From positions 1,177,213-1,241,212 of the forward strand of contig NZ_VCPC01000001.1 of the NCBI RefSeq assembly GCF_005938225.1: DNA of 64,000 nt, written 5' to 3'. The translations under genes and the position numbers were made by a program. A model generated the notes under the pieces. That model made no database searches. It was not told the origin of the DNA and worked only from the letters and a program-made list of their open reading frames with translations. Positions 1-8,677 of this stretch are shown here, in pieces. This DNA comes from Arenibacterium halophilum (lineage in GTDB: Bacteria > Pseudomonadota > Alphaproteobacteria > Rhodobacterales > Rhodobacteraceae). Numbering within the stretch: the first letter of the stretch is position 1; the number at the start of each line of letters is the position of its first letter.

Positions 1-130
1 GGTCGTAGGCCCGGAAATCGCCAAAGTATTTCGTGATCGCCGCCGTCAGCGTCGTCTTGCCGTGGTCAACGTGACCAATCGTGCCGATGTTCACGTGCGG
101 TTTGTTGCGTTCAAACTTTGCCTTTGCCAT
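1..130 (-). CDS. tuf: Elongation factor Tu, 5' part only
   Basis: The minus strand encodes the first 43 residues of EF-Tu, the GTPase that delivers aminoacyl-tRNA to the ribosome. It starts [20 protein letters not shown] and continues through the P-loop GHVDHGKT, an exact match to the family. The rest lies before the start of the window. The ATG at 128-130 is the usual EF-Tu start. No tRNA or ribosomal protein gene is visible on its 5' side within the window, so whether this is the str-operon copy or a second tuf copy cannot be told. Confidence 0.97.
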   Translation of the reverse strand, partial: MAKAKFERNKPHVNIGTIGHVDHGKTTLTAAITKYFGDFRAYD

Positions 131-241
131 GACTGTCGGCACCTTCTTCTGTCAAATGGGTCCGTAGACCGGGTTTTGTCTCTGCGCGCGGCACATATTG
201 GCTTCGCGAGGGAAAATCAAGCACTGTTGCGGCGGTTGCGA

Positions 242-856
242 CTACTCGGCCACCAACGCCGGAGCGGGGGCCAGTTCGTCGCGCGGGATCACGGCCGAAG
301 TCGCCGCCCCGGCGCGCGGCTCGAACCAGCCTTTTTCGGCCTTCATCTCGACCATCCAATCCTCGATCGCGGCGACGGCGTTTTTCGCGAGCCCCTGCAT
401 CTGCTCTTCGCGTGTCCGCTTGTTGCCCGAGCCGACCAGCGCCGAGTCACCGGTTGTGGTTTCGAAAATCGTGAACTGTTTCACCTCGGGGTTCAGCTTG
501 GCATTGGCCGCATCGTCCCAGACGGTGACATTGATGATTAGTGCCGATTTCGGCGTGAACACGATCGGCACACCCGGAGGCGCCAGCATGAAGCCTTCGA
601 CACTGATCCCGAAATGGTAAAGCTGGTTGCCGTTGTACTGGCCAAAACGCCGCGCCACGGCAGATTTCAGCACGCCCTCCCATTCTTCGGGCGTCGCCTC
701 GCGCGAGATCGGGCCCTTCTTGGCCTTGTCGGCCACGACGACATTATAGCCAAGGCGATAGGCCCCCAGATCGGCCAGCGGATCGGCTTCGGGGTTTGTT
801 TCGGTACACCCGGCCAGAACGGCAAGCCCCAAAAGCATGGCAAGGAGTCGGATCAT
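242..856 (-). CDS. Putative outer-membrane lipoprotein of unknown function
   Basis: A 204-residue protein beginning with a lipoprotein signal peptide: MIRLLAMLLGLAVLAGC, with lipobox LAGC and the modified Cys at residue 17. I chose the ATG at 856 because the AGGA ribosome-binding sequence sits about 6 nt before it; the ATG at 862 directly abuts that AGGA, and longer in-frame extensions run into parC. The mature part has no motif I recognise. It contains a central beta-rich stretch and an acidic and Ala-rich tail. It lies downstream of parC on the same strand, with a 67-nt gap, so co-transcription is possible. Probably lipid-anchored in the periplasm. Confidence 0.8.
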   Translation of the reverse strand: MIRLLAMLLGLAVLAGCTETNPEADPLADLGAYRLGYNVVVADKAKKGPISREATPEEWEGVLKSAVARRFGQYNGNQLYHFGISVEGFMLAPPGVPIVFTPKSALIINVTVWDDAANAKLNPEVKQFTIFETTTGDSALVGSGNKRTREEQMQGLAKNAVAAIEDWMVEMKAEKGWFEPRAGAATSAVIPRDELAPAPALVAE

Positions 857-923
857 CGGCATTCCTGTCTGTCGCTGTTGCGTGACCCACCTAGCGCGGC
901 GCCCGCTATTAGGCAAACCCGCA

Positions 924-3242
924 CTAGGTAAAGCGATTGTCGCGCGGGAATCCGCGGGGCGCCATCCGGCCCGAGCCGGCGCGCTTGCCGGTCCATTCTT
1001 CCAGTTCGGTCTGGGTTCGGGTCCGGCCAGCGGGGTCAAGCCAGCTGAGACCTTCGGACAGCACGAAGGTCGTCGCATCGCTCATCCCGCCATCCTTGTA
1101 CTTTTGCAGCCGCACGCCTTTGCCCCGGCCCAGTTCGGGCAGTTCCTCGACCATGAAGACAAGCACCTTGCGGTTCTCGCCCACCACGGCCACGGCATCG
1201 CCCTGCACTGGCGTACAGACCCGCGCGCGCACGTCGCCGCGGACGTTCAGCACCTGCTTGCCGCTCCGCGTCTGGGCGATCACGTCGTTTTCGGGCACCA
1301 CGAATCCGTCGCCCGCTGACGAGGCAACCAGCAACCGCCTGTCGGGCCGGTGGATGAACAAGTCGACGATCTCGGCCTCATTGGGCAGATCGACCATCAG
1401 CCGCAGCGGTTCCCCCATGCCCCGCCCACCGGGCAGGTTGGCTGCCGAGAGCGTATAGAACCGCCCGTTCGAGCCAAACACCAACAACCTGTCCGTCGTT
1501 TCGGCATGGAACATGAAGCGCGGGGCGTCGCCGTCCTTGAACTTCAGCTCGCGGGTCAGGTCGATATGGCCGGTCATCGCGCGGATCCAGCCCATCTGCG
1601 AACAGACCACGGTGATCGGCTCGCGGTCGATCATCGCCTCCAGCGGCACCTCTTCGACCTCGCCCGCCTCTTCCAGCCGGGTCCGGCGCGCGCCGCCTTC
1701 GTAGTCCTTGCCAAAGGTCTTCTTCGTCGCTTTCAACTGATCGGCGATGCGGGCCCACTGCAGGCCCTCGTCCTCCAGCAAATCCTCCAGCCCGGCGCGT
1801 TCTTCCATCAGCTCGGCCTGCTCGCGCAGCAGCTCCAGTTCTTCCAGGCGACGCAACGACCGCAGGCGCATGTTCAGAATCGCGTCAACCTGTACCTCGG
1901 ACAGGCTTTGCACATCACTCGGCGCGGGCGGCACATAATCCGCCTCGGTCATGGCGCGCGCATGATCCACGCCCCAATCCTCGCGCATCAGCGCGGCCTT
2001 CGGGTCGTCATCATAGCGGATGATGTCGATCACGCGATCAAGGTTCAGAAAGGCAACGATGAACCCTTCCAACACCTCCAGCCGATGGTCGATCTTGCCC
2101 ATCCGGTGCCGCGACCGGCGCAACAGCACCTCTTGCCGGAAGTCGAGGAAAGCGCGCAGCACCTCTTTCATCGAACAGACCTTGGGCGTGACCCCATCGA
2201 TCAGAACGTTCATGTTCAGGCTGAACCGCACCTCGAGCTCCGAGTTGCGGAACAGCATCCCCATCAGCACCTCCGGATCCACGTTCTTGGACCGGGGTTC
2301 AAGGATCACGCGGATGTCCTCGGCGCTTTCATCGCGCACATCCGCCAGAATCGGCACCTTCTTTGTCTGGATCAGGTCAGCGATCCGCTCGATCAGCTTG
2401 GATTTCTGCACCTGGTACGGGATTTCCGTCACCACGATCTGCCAGGTGCCGCGCTCCAGCGTCTCCACCTCCCACCGACAGCGCAGCCGGAACGAGCCGC
2501 GCCCGGTGCGATAGGCCTGGGCGATGTTCTCGGGCGGTTCGACGATGACGCCACCGGTCGGGAAATCGGGGCCGGGTACATAATTCAACAGCGTTTCGTC
2601 GCGCGCATCCGGCGTGCGGATCAGATGCAGGCAGGCATCGCACAGTTCGGCAATGTTGTGGGGCGGAATGTTCGTTGCCATCCCCACCGCGATCCCGGCC
2701 GACCCGTTGGCCAGCAGGTTCGGAAACTCGGCCGGCAGCACGACCGGCTCGGTCAGCCGCCCGTCATAGTTGTCGCGGAAATCGACGGCATCCTCGTCCA
2801 GCCCGTTCAGCAACGCCTCGGCCACAAAGGTCATCCGCGCTTCGGTATAGCGGCTGGCAGCCGGGTTATCGCCGTCAATGTTGCCGAAATTGCCCTGCCC
2901 GTCGACCAGCGGATAGCGCACGGCGAAATCCTGTGCCAGGCGCGCCATCGCATCGTAAATCGCAGCGTCGCCATGAGGGTGGAAATCCCCCATCGTATCG
3001 CCGGAAATCTTGGCCGATTTCAGGAATTTCCCGTTCGACGCCAGCCGCAGCCGGTTCATCGCGTAGATGATCCGCCGGTGCACCGGCTTCAGCCCGTCGC
3101 GCGCATCGGGCAGCGCCCGGTGCATGATCGTGCTCAGCGCATAGGTCAGATAGCGCTCGCCAATGGCGCGCCGAAGCGGCTCGGCCACCTCGCCCACGCC
3201 TTCGGGCGGCTCCATGTTGGGGTCGTCTACGATGTCGCTCAT
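924..3242 (-). CDS. parC: DNA topoisomerase IV subunit A
   Basis: A 772-residue type IIA topoisomerase A subunit that, with ParE, decatenates daughter chromosomes. The winged-helix core includes GDFHPHGDAAIYDAMARLAQ (residues 85-104) and the catalytic tyrosine Y132 in AASRYTEARMT. The C-terminal part (about residues 490-772) forms beta-pinwheel blades. The length and the truncated, degenerate pinwheel fit ParC rather than GyrA, because no GyrA-box QRRGGKG is seen. The start at 3242 gives MSDIVDDPN; an upstream extension to 3329 is not supported. Position 93, equivalent to E. coli ParC Ser80, is Ala, and the Glu84 equivalent is Asp97. The divergent neighbour is an SH3b protein. Confidence 0.93.
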   Translation of the reverse strand: MSDIVDDPNMEPPEGVGEVAEPLRRAIGERYLTYALSTIMHRALPDARDGLKPVHRRIIYAMNRLRLASNGKFLKSAKISGDTMGDFHPHGDAAIYDAMARLAQDFAVRYPLVDGQGNFGNIDGDNPAASRYTEARMTFVAEALLNGLDEDAVDFRDNYDGRLTEPVVLPAEFPNLLANGSAGIAVGMATNIPPHNIAELCDACLHLIRTPDARDETLLNYVPGPDFPTGGVIVEPPENIAQAYRTGRGSFRLRCRWEVETLERGTWQIVVTEIPYQVQKSKLIERIADLIQTKKVPILADVRDESAEDIRVILEPRSKNVDPEVLMGMLFRNSELEVRFSLNMNVLIDGVTPKVCSMKEVLRAFLDFRQEVLLRRSRHRMGKIDHRLEVLEGFIVAFLNLDRVIDIIRYDDDPKAALMREDWGVDHARAMTEADYVPPAPSDVQSLSEVQVDAILNMRLRSLRRLEELELLREQAELMEERAGLEDLLEDEGLQWARIADQLKATKKTFGKDYEGGARRTRLEEAGEVEEVPLEAMIDREPITVVCSQMGWIRAMTGHIDLTRELKFKDGDAPRFMFHAETTDRLLVFGSNGRFYTLSAANLPGGRGMGEPLRLMVDLPNEAEIVDLFIHRPDRRLLVASSAGDGFVVPENDVIAQTRSGKQVLNVRGDVRARVCTPVQGDAVAVVGENRKVLVFMVEELPELGRGKGVRLQKYKDGGMSDATTFVLSEGLSWLDPAGRTRTQTELEEWTGKRAGSGRMAPRGFPRDNRFT

Positions 3243-3447
3243 AGATGCTGTGGTACATTGCCAAAAGCGCGCGGTAAAGCGCCCTTTGCAGGCATCGCCA
3301 GCGACGCGCAGCCCTGCAACAGCCACCACTTTTTCAACCCAAACGGCCCGCCAATCCCCCGAATCGGCGGAAATACGCTACCATGATGGAACCGAACAGC
3401 TGCCGTTCGGATTTGAGTCACAAGTGATTGTTGTCTGGGGGGCCGTT

Positions 3448-4068
3448 ATGCCGCGCTATATCCTGCTGTCTTTTCTGTTCATGGGCTGGGGGTTCTACGA
3501 ACTCAGCGGCGGAGCCGAGTTCCAGCCGCCCCAACCCGTCGCAAGCGCCGAAGCCGCAACGCCCAAGGCGCCAGCGACAACCCGCATCGCCAAGAGCCAG
3601 ATGGCCCGCGCGAGCCAGGCCCGGACCGCGACCCCGGCCCCGACCCGCACGGAAACGCCGCGCGCCGAAGAACCGCAGGTGGTACTCGCCTCGCTCGGCG
3701 CCGACGAAGGCACGAACAAGACGAACCGCGCGACCCCGGCCGCGCAAACCGCCGAGCCTGAGCCCCGTGTCTTTTCGCTGCAAGATATGGTTACCCCGCC
3801 ACCTGCGGCCAATGCCGCAAACCCCAACGGCATCCAACAGGTGCGCCCGACGCCAACGCGCGCGGCCGACATGCGCGAAATCGTCGCCACCCGCGTCAAC
3901 ATGCGCGCCGGTCCCGGCACCTCCAGCGACATCCTGATGCGCCTTGCCAAGGGCGACAGCGTCGAAGTGCTGGAAGATAACGGCAGTGGCTGGCTCCGCC
4001 TGCGCGCCCTGCCCGCGGATCGCGTCGGCTGGATCGCCGCCCGTTTGGTCAGTCCCCAAAGCGACTGA
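3448..4068 (+). CDS. SH3b-domain protein with N-terminal membrane anchor
   Basis: A 206-residue protein. Residues 1-20 form a hydrophobic N-terminal segment (MPRYILLSFLFMGWGFYELS) that should anchor it in the inner membrane or serve as a signal. A Pro/Ala/Thr-rich, low-complexity linker follows (about 25-140). The C-terminal 65 residues form a bacterial SH3 (SH3b) domain with VNMRAGPGTSSDIL and WIAARLV, of the type that binds cell-wall peptides. The start follows a run of Gs that can act as a ribosome-binding site. A periplasmic peptidoglycan-associated role is likely; the exact function is unknown. Confidence 0.8.
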   Translation: MPRYILLSFLFMGWGFYELSGGAEFQPPQPVASAEAATPKAPATTRIAKSQMARASQARTATPAPTRTETPRAEEPQVVLASLGADEGTNKTNRATPAAQTAEPEPRVFSLQDMVTPPPAANAANPNGIQQVRPTPTRAADMREIVATRVNMRAGPGTSSDILMRLAKGDSVEVLEDNGSGWLRLRALPADRVGWIAARLVSPQSD

Positions 4069-4099
4069 CCGCAGCGGTTTCAAGAACCGCATCCCCCAT

Positions 4100-4157
4100 C
4101 TTCTTTGGGCTCCAAATATCCCGGGGGAACCCCAAAAGGGGTGGGGGCAGAGCCCCC
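4100..4157 (+). repeat. Intergenic structured repeat, copy A
   Basis: A conserved head carrying CTCCAAATATCCCGGGGGA is followed by two small hairpins: CCCC-AAAA-GGGG (4130-4141), then GGGGGC-AGA-GCCCCC (4143-4157). The first 29 bases match copy B at 15228 exactly, while the first hairpin differs in sequence but keeps pairing. It lies just after the SH3b gene, between convergent genes. Confidence 0.8.
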
Positions 4158-4171
4158 TCTTCCCTCTCCAG

Positions 4172-4199
4172 ACAAAAAAGGGGGCCAGCGGCCCCCTTC
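4172..4199 (-). terminator. Rho-independent terminator of the TonB receptor gene
   Basis: On the minus strand a 9-bp perfect stem AAGGGGGCC / GGCCCCCTT with a 3-nt loop is followed by TTTTTTGTC. It begins about 20 nt after the receptor stop codon. This is a textbook intrinsic terminator. Confidence 0.85.
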
Positions 4200-4218
4200 T
4201 CGATCACCCTCCGCGCGC

Positions 4219-6345
4219 TTACCAGCTGTGCTTGAGTGTTGCGGTGATCGTCCGGCCCGGATTGTAATAGGCTGCGGTACCACGCCCCACCACATACTGC
4301 CGGTCGGTCAGGTTCGCTACGTTCACGCTCAGAACCGTGCCCTCGGCCACCTCGTATGATACCGCTGCATCCAGATACAACTGCGCCGGGCTCTCTCCGC
4401 CGGTGTTGTAGACGTTGTAGTAATACGACCCGACATAGCGCGCGCCCACACCGAACGTCATGTCGCCCCGGCGCCCGTTGCCCGGCAGATCGTAATTCAG
4501 CCAGAGCGAGGCGATGTGGTTCGGCACAGTGGCGAATTCATTGCCGTCAACTGTCGTGCCCCGCACCACGCCGCGCACATATTCCGACTTCTGATAAGCA
4601 TAGGCCGCGGCGAAGCTCAGATTGTTGGCCAGCTCGCCCTTGGCTTCCAGCTCCAGCCCCTTCACCCGCGATTGACCGATGGTTTGCCGGTCGATCACGC
4701 CGCTGGGCAGCACCACGGGCACCACGACGTTCTTCTTGGTCAGGTCATAGATCGAAGCGGTGAACAGCGCGTTCACAGCCTCGGGGCGATACTTCAACCC
4801 GATCTCGTATTGCTCGCCGCGCTCGGGCTGTGTCCCGATCGAAGGCGGCGCCACCGATTCGACAAAGCTGGCATAGGCCGACAGCGAGTCGGTAAACTTG
4901 TAGGTCAGCGCCGCGCGATAGGATGTCTCCGCGAATGTGCCCCGCGTCGTCACCGCCGTCCCGGTCGAGCTGTTCACGTTGGTGATGTCCAGCCAGTCAC
5001 GCCGCGCGCCAAAGGTCGCCACCACGCGATCCGAGAAGGAAAAGTTCTGCTGCAGGAACAGTGACTTGGTCGTGAACTCATTGGCCTGAACGCTATAGGG
5101 CACATAGCCCGTCGGCGCACCCGTATAGACCGGGTTCGCCGTGTCGATCTGGGTATGGTTACCATAGAAGCTCGACGCCGTGGTCGAAGCATCGCGGAAT
5201 TCGATCCCCGCCAGCGTGCTGCTGTCGACGCTGCCGAACCCGGTGTCATATTGCACGATCGCGTTGCCGATCACCTCTTTCGCGGTGCTGTCGGTGCCAA
5301 AGAAATCGCGGTTCACCAGTGTCCCGACCCGCGCCGCGTTGTCGTTCACATAGACATAGCCAAAACTGTCTTCCAAATCGCTGTAACGCAGGTTCGCGCG
5401 CAGGCTCAGCCCGTTGCCAAAGTCGTGTTGGAACGTGGTGGTGAAACTCAGCCGCTCCACATTGTGATAGTTGAACGTCGGCTCGCCGTAGAAACTGCCC
5501 CGGTCGTAATAGGCATCCAGCGGATAGCCGCCGCTGTTGGGCGTGCCGTCGCGATCCAGATAATCCAGCGTGAACGTCAGCTTGGTCGCATCCGTCGGCG
5601 CCCAGGCCACGCTGCCCAGCAGGAATGTCTCGTCATCGCGCGAACTGGCGTATTCCAGCCCGCCGTCCTGCACCTTGCCGACAAAGCGATAAGCCAGCGT
5701 CTGGCTGTCGTTCAGCGTATCGCCGATGTCGAACCCGATCTGGCGCTGGTTGTGGCTGCCGTAACTGCCGAAAAATTCGCCGTGGCGGCGGAACGTCGGC
5801 GTCTTGGTGACGAAGTTCACGGTGCCGCCCGGATCCGAGGTGCCGAACAGGGTCGAGTTGCCGCCCTTCACCACTTCCAGCCGGTCATAGGCATAGGGTT
5901 CTTCGCGCACACCGCGCATCGAGCCCAGCGTCAGCCCGTCGCGATAGGTCGAGGCCTGGAACCCGCGCACGAGGTAGTAATCGTTGCGGTCGTCGGTGCC
6001 GTAATAATCGGTCACGATCCCCGAGGAATAGTTCAGCACCTCCTCGACCTTGCGGGCGTTGCGCGCCTCGATCTCGCGCGCGGTGATGACCGACACGGCG
6101 GCGGGCGTATCAAGGATGCTCGTCGCGACCTTGCCGCCGACCCACAGCTCTTGTGCCACGATCGAGGCCTGATCGTCATCCGCCGGGCGCCCCATATCGA
6201 CGATGATCGGCGACAGGCGATACGCCCCGTCACCGTCCAGCGTGCCGTCCTGCGCCAGCGCCGCCACCGGCAGACAGACCAGTGCTGTACACCCCAGCAG
6301 GCGTCCCGCACCCGTCAAACCCGCGCGCAAAAGCATATCGTTCAT
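4219..6345 (-). CDS. TonB-dependent siderophore receptor
   Basis: A 708-residue outer-membrane receptor importing ferric siderophores. A signal peptide ends at about residue 30 (VAALAQ). The plug domain follows (about 60-170: ILDTPAAVSVITAREIEARN, VRGFQASTYRDGL, YDRLEVVKGGNSTLFGTSDP and GGTVNFVTKTP, all typical of FhuA/FepA-like siderophore receptors). The rest is a beta-barrel with aromatic-rich alternating strands ending in ATLKHSW, with the usual C-terminal aromatic residue. The ATG at 6345 (MNDMLLRAG) is the first start compatible with the signal peptide. It faces the matching ABC importer genes across about 305 bp. Substrate not determinable; the hydroxamate/catecholate class is open. 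Confidence 0.93.
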   Translation of the reverse strand: MNDMLLRAGLTGAGRLLGCTALVCLPVAALAQDGTLDGDGAYRLSPIIVDMGRPADDDQASIVAQELWVGGKVATSILDTPAAVSVITAREIEARNARKVEEVLNYSSGIVTDYYGTDDRNDYYLVRGFQASTYRDGLTLGSMRGVREEPYAYDRLEVVKGGNSTLFGTSDPGGTVNFVTKTPTFRRHGEFFGSYGSHNQRQIGFDIGDTLNDSQTLAYRFVGKVQDGGLEYASSRDDETFLLGSVAWAPTDATKLTFTLDYLDRDGTPNSGGYPLDAYYDRGSFYGEPTFNYHNVERLSFTTTFQHDFGNGLSLRANLRYSDLEDSFGYVYVNDNAARVGTLVNRDFFGTDSTAKEVIGNAIVQYDTGFGSVDSSTLAGIEFRDASTTASSFYGNHTQIDTANPVYTGAPTGYVPYSVQANEFTTKSLFLQQNFSFSDRVVATFGARRDWLDITNVNSSTGTAVTTRGTFAETSYRAALTYKFTDSLSAYASFVESVAPPSIGTQPERGEQYEIGLKYRPEAVNALFTASIYDLTKKNVVVPVVLPSGVIDRQTIGQSRVKGLELEAKGELANNLSFAAAYAYQKSEYVRGVVRGTTVDGNEFATVPNHIASLWLNYDLPGNGRRGDMTFGVGARYVGSYYYNVYNTGGESPAQLYLDAAVSYEVAEGTVLSVNVANLTDRQYVVGRGTAAYYNPGRTITATLKHSW

Positions 6346-6519
6346 CCCATCGTCCCCGATCGTTTCGTGTGAATTGTTATCTGGCTGGCGTCGTGGAAAC
6401 GCTGGCGGCCGGGGCTGGCACATGGCGACCCTGGCGCGAGTCGGCCCGAATATCACAGCTGTTTCCGGCGACTCACTTAGCTGCGGATAGCATGGGGTTT
6501 TCCGCCTGCACAAGGCAAG

Positions 6520-6536
6520 CCGACAATTTTTGTCGG
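6520..6536. promoter_or_regulatory. Palindromic operator candidate in the iron-uptake divergent gap
   Basis: The perfect inverted repeat CCGACAATTTTTGTCGG has 7-nt arms around 3 nt. It sits in the 305-bp gap (6346-6650) between the TonB receptor and the ABC importer. A half-copy CCGACAAAAA recurs at 6611-6620, close to the importer start. This fits a dimeric repressor controlling both transcripts, presumably iron-responsive, but it does not match the classical Fur box or the RirA iron box I know. Nothing else is clear in the gap. Confidence 0.5.
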
Positions 6537-6650
6537 AAATTGTCCACCAACCTGAGGCGCGCGCGCCAACCGGGTACCCGGGCTTGACCTCATCGACGTT
6601 AGGTGAAAAACCGACAAAAACACTCGACTTGTCAAGCCGGAGCTTTCCCC

Positions 6651-7646
6651 GTGCCGATTTCCCTGCCTCTTCGCCCGTCGCTTGCGCCATACGTCATTGC
6701 AATTGCATCGTTTTTTGCAACAGCTGCCGGGGCACAGGATTTTCCCATCGTGATCGACCATGCCTTCGGCAGCACCACGATCACAGAAAAGCCGACCCGC
6801 GTGGCGACGGTGGCCTGGGCCAACCACGAGGTACCGCTGGCGCTCGGGATCGTGCCCGTAGGCATGGCGCGCGCCAATTTTGGCGATGACGATGGCGATG
6901 GTGTTCTGCCTTGGGTGGCCGACCGGCTGGACGAATTGAAGGCCGAGGTGCCGGTGCTCTTCGACGAAGGCGATGGCATCGATTTCGAGGCGGTGGCCGC
7001 CACCGCGCCGCAGGTGATCCTGGCCGCCTATTCCGGCCTCAGCCGCGCCGATTACGACACCCTCAGCAACATCGCCCCGGTCGTACCCTATGAAACCGCG
7101 CCCTGGTCCACCAGCTGGCGCGACATGATCCGCCTGAACGCTGCCGGTCTTGGCATGGTGGCCGAAGGCGATGCGCTGATCGACAGGATCGAGGGCGAGA
7201 TCGCGCAAAAGGTCGCCGCATACCCCGAAATCGCTGGCAAGACGGCAATGTTCATCATCCACCTCGACGTGCGCGACCTGTCGGTGATCCGGTTCTATTC
7301 CGAAAACGACACGCGCGTTCAGTTCCTCTCCGACATCGGGCTGGCCTCGCCTCGCGCGGTGCAAGAGGCCAGTCAGCCCGGCCAGTTCGCCGGTGAAATC
7401 AGCGCCGAGCGGATCGACACCTTCGATGATGTCGACATTATCGTGACCTATGGCGGCCAGCCGCTGCTGGACCGGGTGAAATCCAACCTGCTGACGGCGC
7501 ATCTGCCCTCGGTCCGTAATGGCGCGGTCGTGCTGCTTGGCAACAATCCCGTGGGCACCTCTGCCAACCCCACGCCGCTGTCGATCACCGCCGTTCTGGA
7601 CGAATACCTGCAATTGCTGTCCACCGCCGCGCAGGCCGTTGAATGA
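6651..7646 (+). CDS. Iron-siderophore ABC transporter substrate-binding protein
   Basis: A 331-residue periplasmic binding protein of the FecB/FhuD type. A signal peptide of about 30 residues ends ATAAGAQ. The mature protein has the class III pattern: ITEKPTRVATVAWANHEVPL, LGIVPVGMARANFG, a long backbone helix and YGGQPLLDRVKS near the end. I place the start at GTG 6651 because GGAG lies 8 nt upstream and this gives a compact signal peptide; a GTG at 6603 would add a charged extension. Its stop overlaps the next gene by 4 nt (ATGA). It captures the ferric siderophore released from the TonB receptor. Confidence 0.9.
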   Translation: MPISLPLRPSLAPYVIAIASFFATAAGAQDFPIVIDHAFGSTTITEKPTRVATVAWANHEVPLALGIVPVGMARANFGDDDGDGVLPWVADRLDELKAEVPVLFDEGDGIDFEAVAATAPQVILAAYSGLSRADYDTLSNIAPVVPYETAPWSTSWRDMIRLNAAGLGMVAEGDALIDRIEGEIAQKVAAYPEIAGKTAMFIIHLDVRDLSVIRFYSENDTRVQFLSDIGLASPRAVQEASQPGQFAGEISAERIDTFDDVDIIVTYGGQPLLDRVKSNLLTAHLPSVRNGAVVLLGNNPVGTSANPTPLSITAVLDEYLQLLSTAAQAVE

Positions 7647-8677
7647 GCGATATCGCCCTGTCCGCAGCCATGACGCTCGCCCGCAGCCGTCACCGGCGGT
7701 TGCTGTGGCTGGGCGTGGCCGTGCTGGTCCTGGCCGGGGCCGGCGTACTGTCGGTCAGCCTTGGCACCCGCGACGTGGATTGGCGCGATATTGTCGCCGG
7801 GGCCACAGGCACCACCGATACGCTGGCCCGCGCGGTTGTGGCCGTTCGGGTGCCGCGCACGGTGATGGCGGCGCTGGCGGGGGCGGCGCTGGGTCTGGCG
7901 GGCGCGGTGATGCAGGGCGTCACCCGCAACCCGCTGGCCGATCCCGGCATCCTTGGCGTGAACGCGGGCGCGGCGATGGCCGTGGTGATCGGCATGGCGT
8001 GGTTCGGCATGGCAACGCTGACGGGGTATATCTGGGCCGCAATTGCCGGGGCCGCTCTGACCGCCGCCTTCGTCTATGCCATCGGGTCGGTCGGGCGCGG
8101 TGGGGCAACCCCGCTGAAGCTGGCGCTGGCGGGCACCGCGACGATGGTCGCCACCTCGTCCTTTACCACCGCCATCATCCTGCCCCGCAACGACATAGCC
8201 GGCGGGGTGCAGGCGTGGCAGGTCGGCGGAGTCGGCGGAGCGAGCTTTGACGTGATCGCCCCCTGCCTGCCTTTCCTCGCCGTGGGCGCCGCGCTGTCGC
8301 TGATGTCGGCACGCAGCCTCAACCTGCTTGCCCTGGGTGACGATGCGGCCGCCGCCCTTGGCGCGCGGGTGGCCTGGGCGCGGGCCGGGGCGGCCCTGGG
8401 GGCGGTGCTTCTGTGCGGCGCGGCCACCGCCGCCTGCGGACCACTGATCTTTGTCGGACTGGTGGTGCCGCACCTCTGCCGCCTGCTGGTCGGGGCCGAT
8501 TACCGCTGGTTGCTTCCGTTCTCCGCGCTCCTGGGCGCGGCGCTGCTGATCGGGACCGACGTGCTGGCCCGGCTGCTCGCCCGCCCGTCCGAGCTGGACG
8601 TGGGCATCGTCACCGCCTTTGTCGGCGCGCCCGTCTTCATCTGGATCGTGCGCCAGCGCCGGGTGCGCGAACTGTGA
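7643..8677 (+). CDS. FecCD-family iron-siderophore permease, first subunit
   Basis: A 344-residue inner-membrane permease with about ten hydrophobic segments. Family motifs include RVPRTVMAALAGAALGLAGA, MQGVTRNPLADPGILGVNAG (around residues 70-110) and CGPLIFVGLVVPHLCRLLVG (about 270-290). The last includes the EAA-like cytoplasmic loop that docks on the ATPase. It overlaps the binding-protein gene and the next permease gene by 4 nt each, so the operon is translationally coupled. Confidence 0.93.
   Translation: MSDIALSAAMTLARSRHRRLLWLGVAVLVLAGAGVLSVSLGTRDVDWRDIVAGATGTTDTLARAVVAVRVPRTVMAALAGAALGLAGAVMQGVTRNPLADPGILGVNAGAAMAVVIGMAWFGMATLTGYIWAAIAGAALTAAFVYAIGSVGRGGATPLKLALAGTATMVATSSFTTAIILPRNDIAGGVQAWQVGGVGGASFDVIAPCLPFLAVGAALSLMSARSLNLLALGDDAAAALGARVAWARAGAALGAVLLCGAATAACGPLIFVGLVVPHLCRLLVGADYRWLLPFSALLGAALLIGTDVLARLLARPSELDVGIVTAFVGAPVFIWIVRQRRVREL

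Noticed and set aside
131-241. A tRNA or 5' leader next to EF-Tu
   Set aside because: No cloverleaf can be drawn in this stretch, and no T-loop sequence is present.
862-1078. Longer N-terminus for the lipoprotein
   Set aside because: It would overlap parC and place the lipoprotein signal peptide in mid-protein; the 856 start fits both the ribosome-binding site and the lipobox.
1350-3386. 678-aa open frame on the plus strand opposite parC
   Set aside because: High-GC shadow frame antisense to a complete parC; composition is His/Gln/Arg-rich with no domain, and it has no ribosome-binding site.
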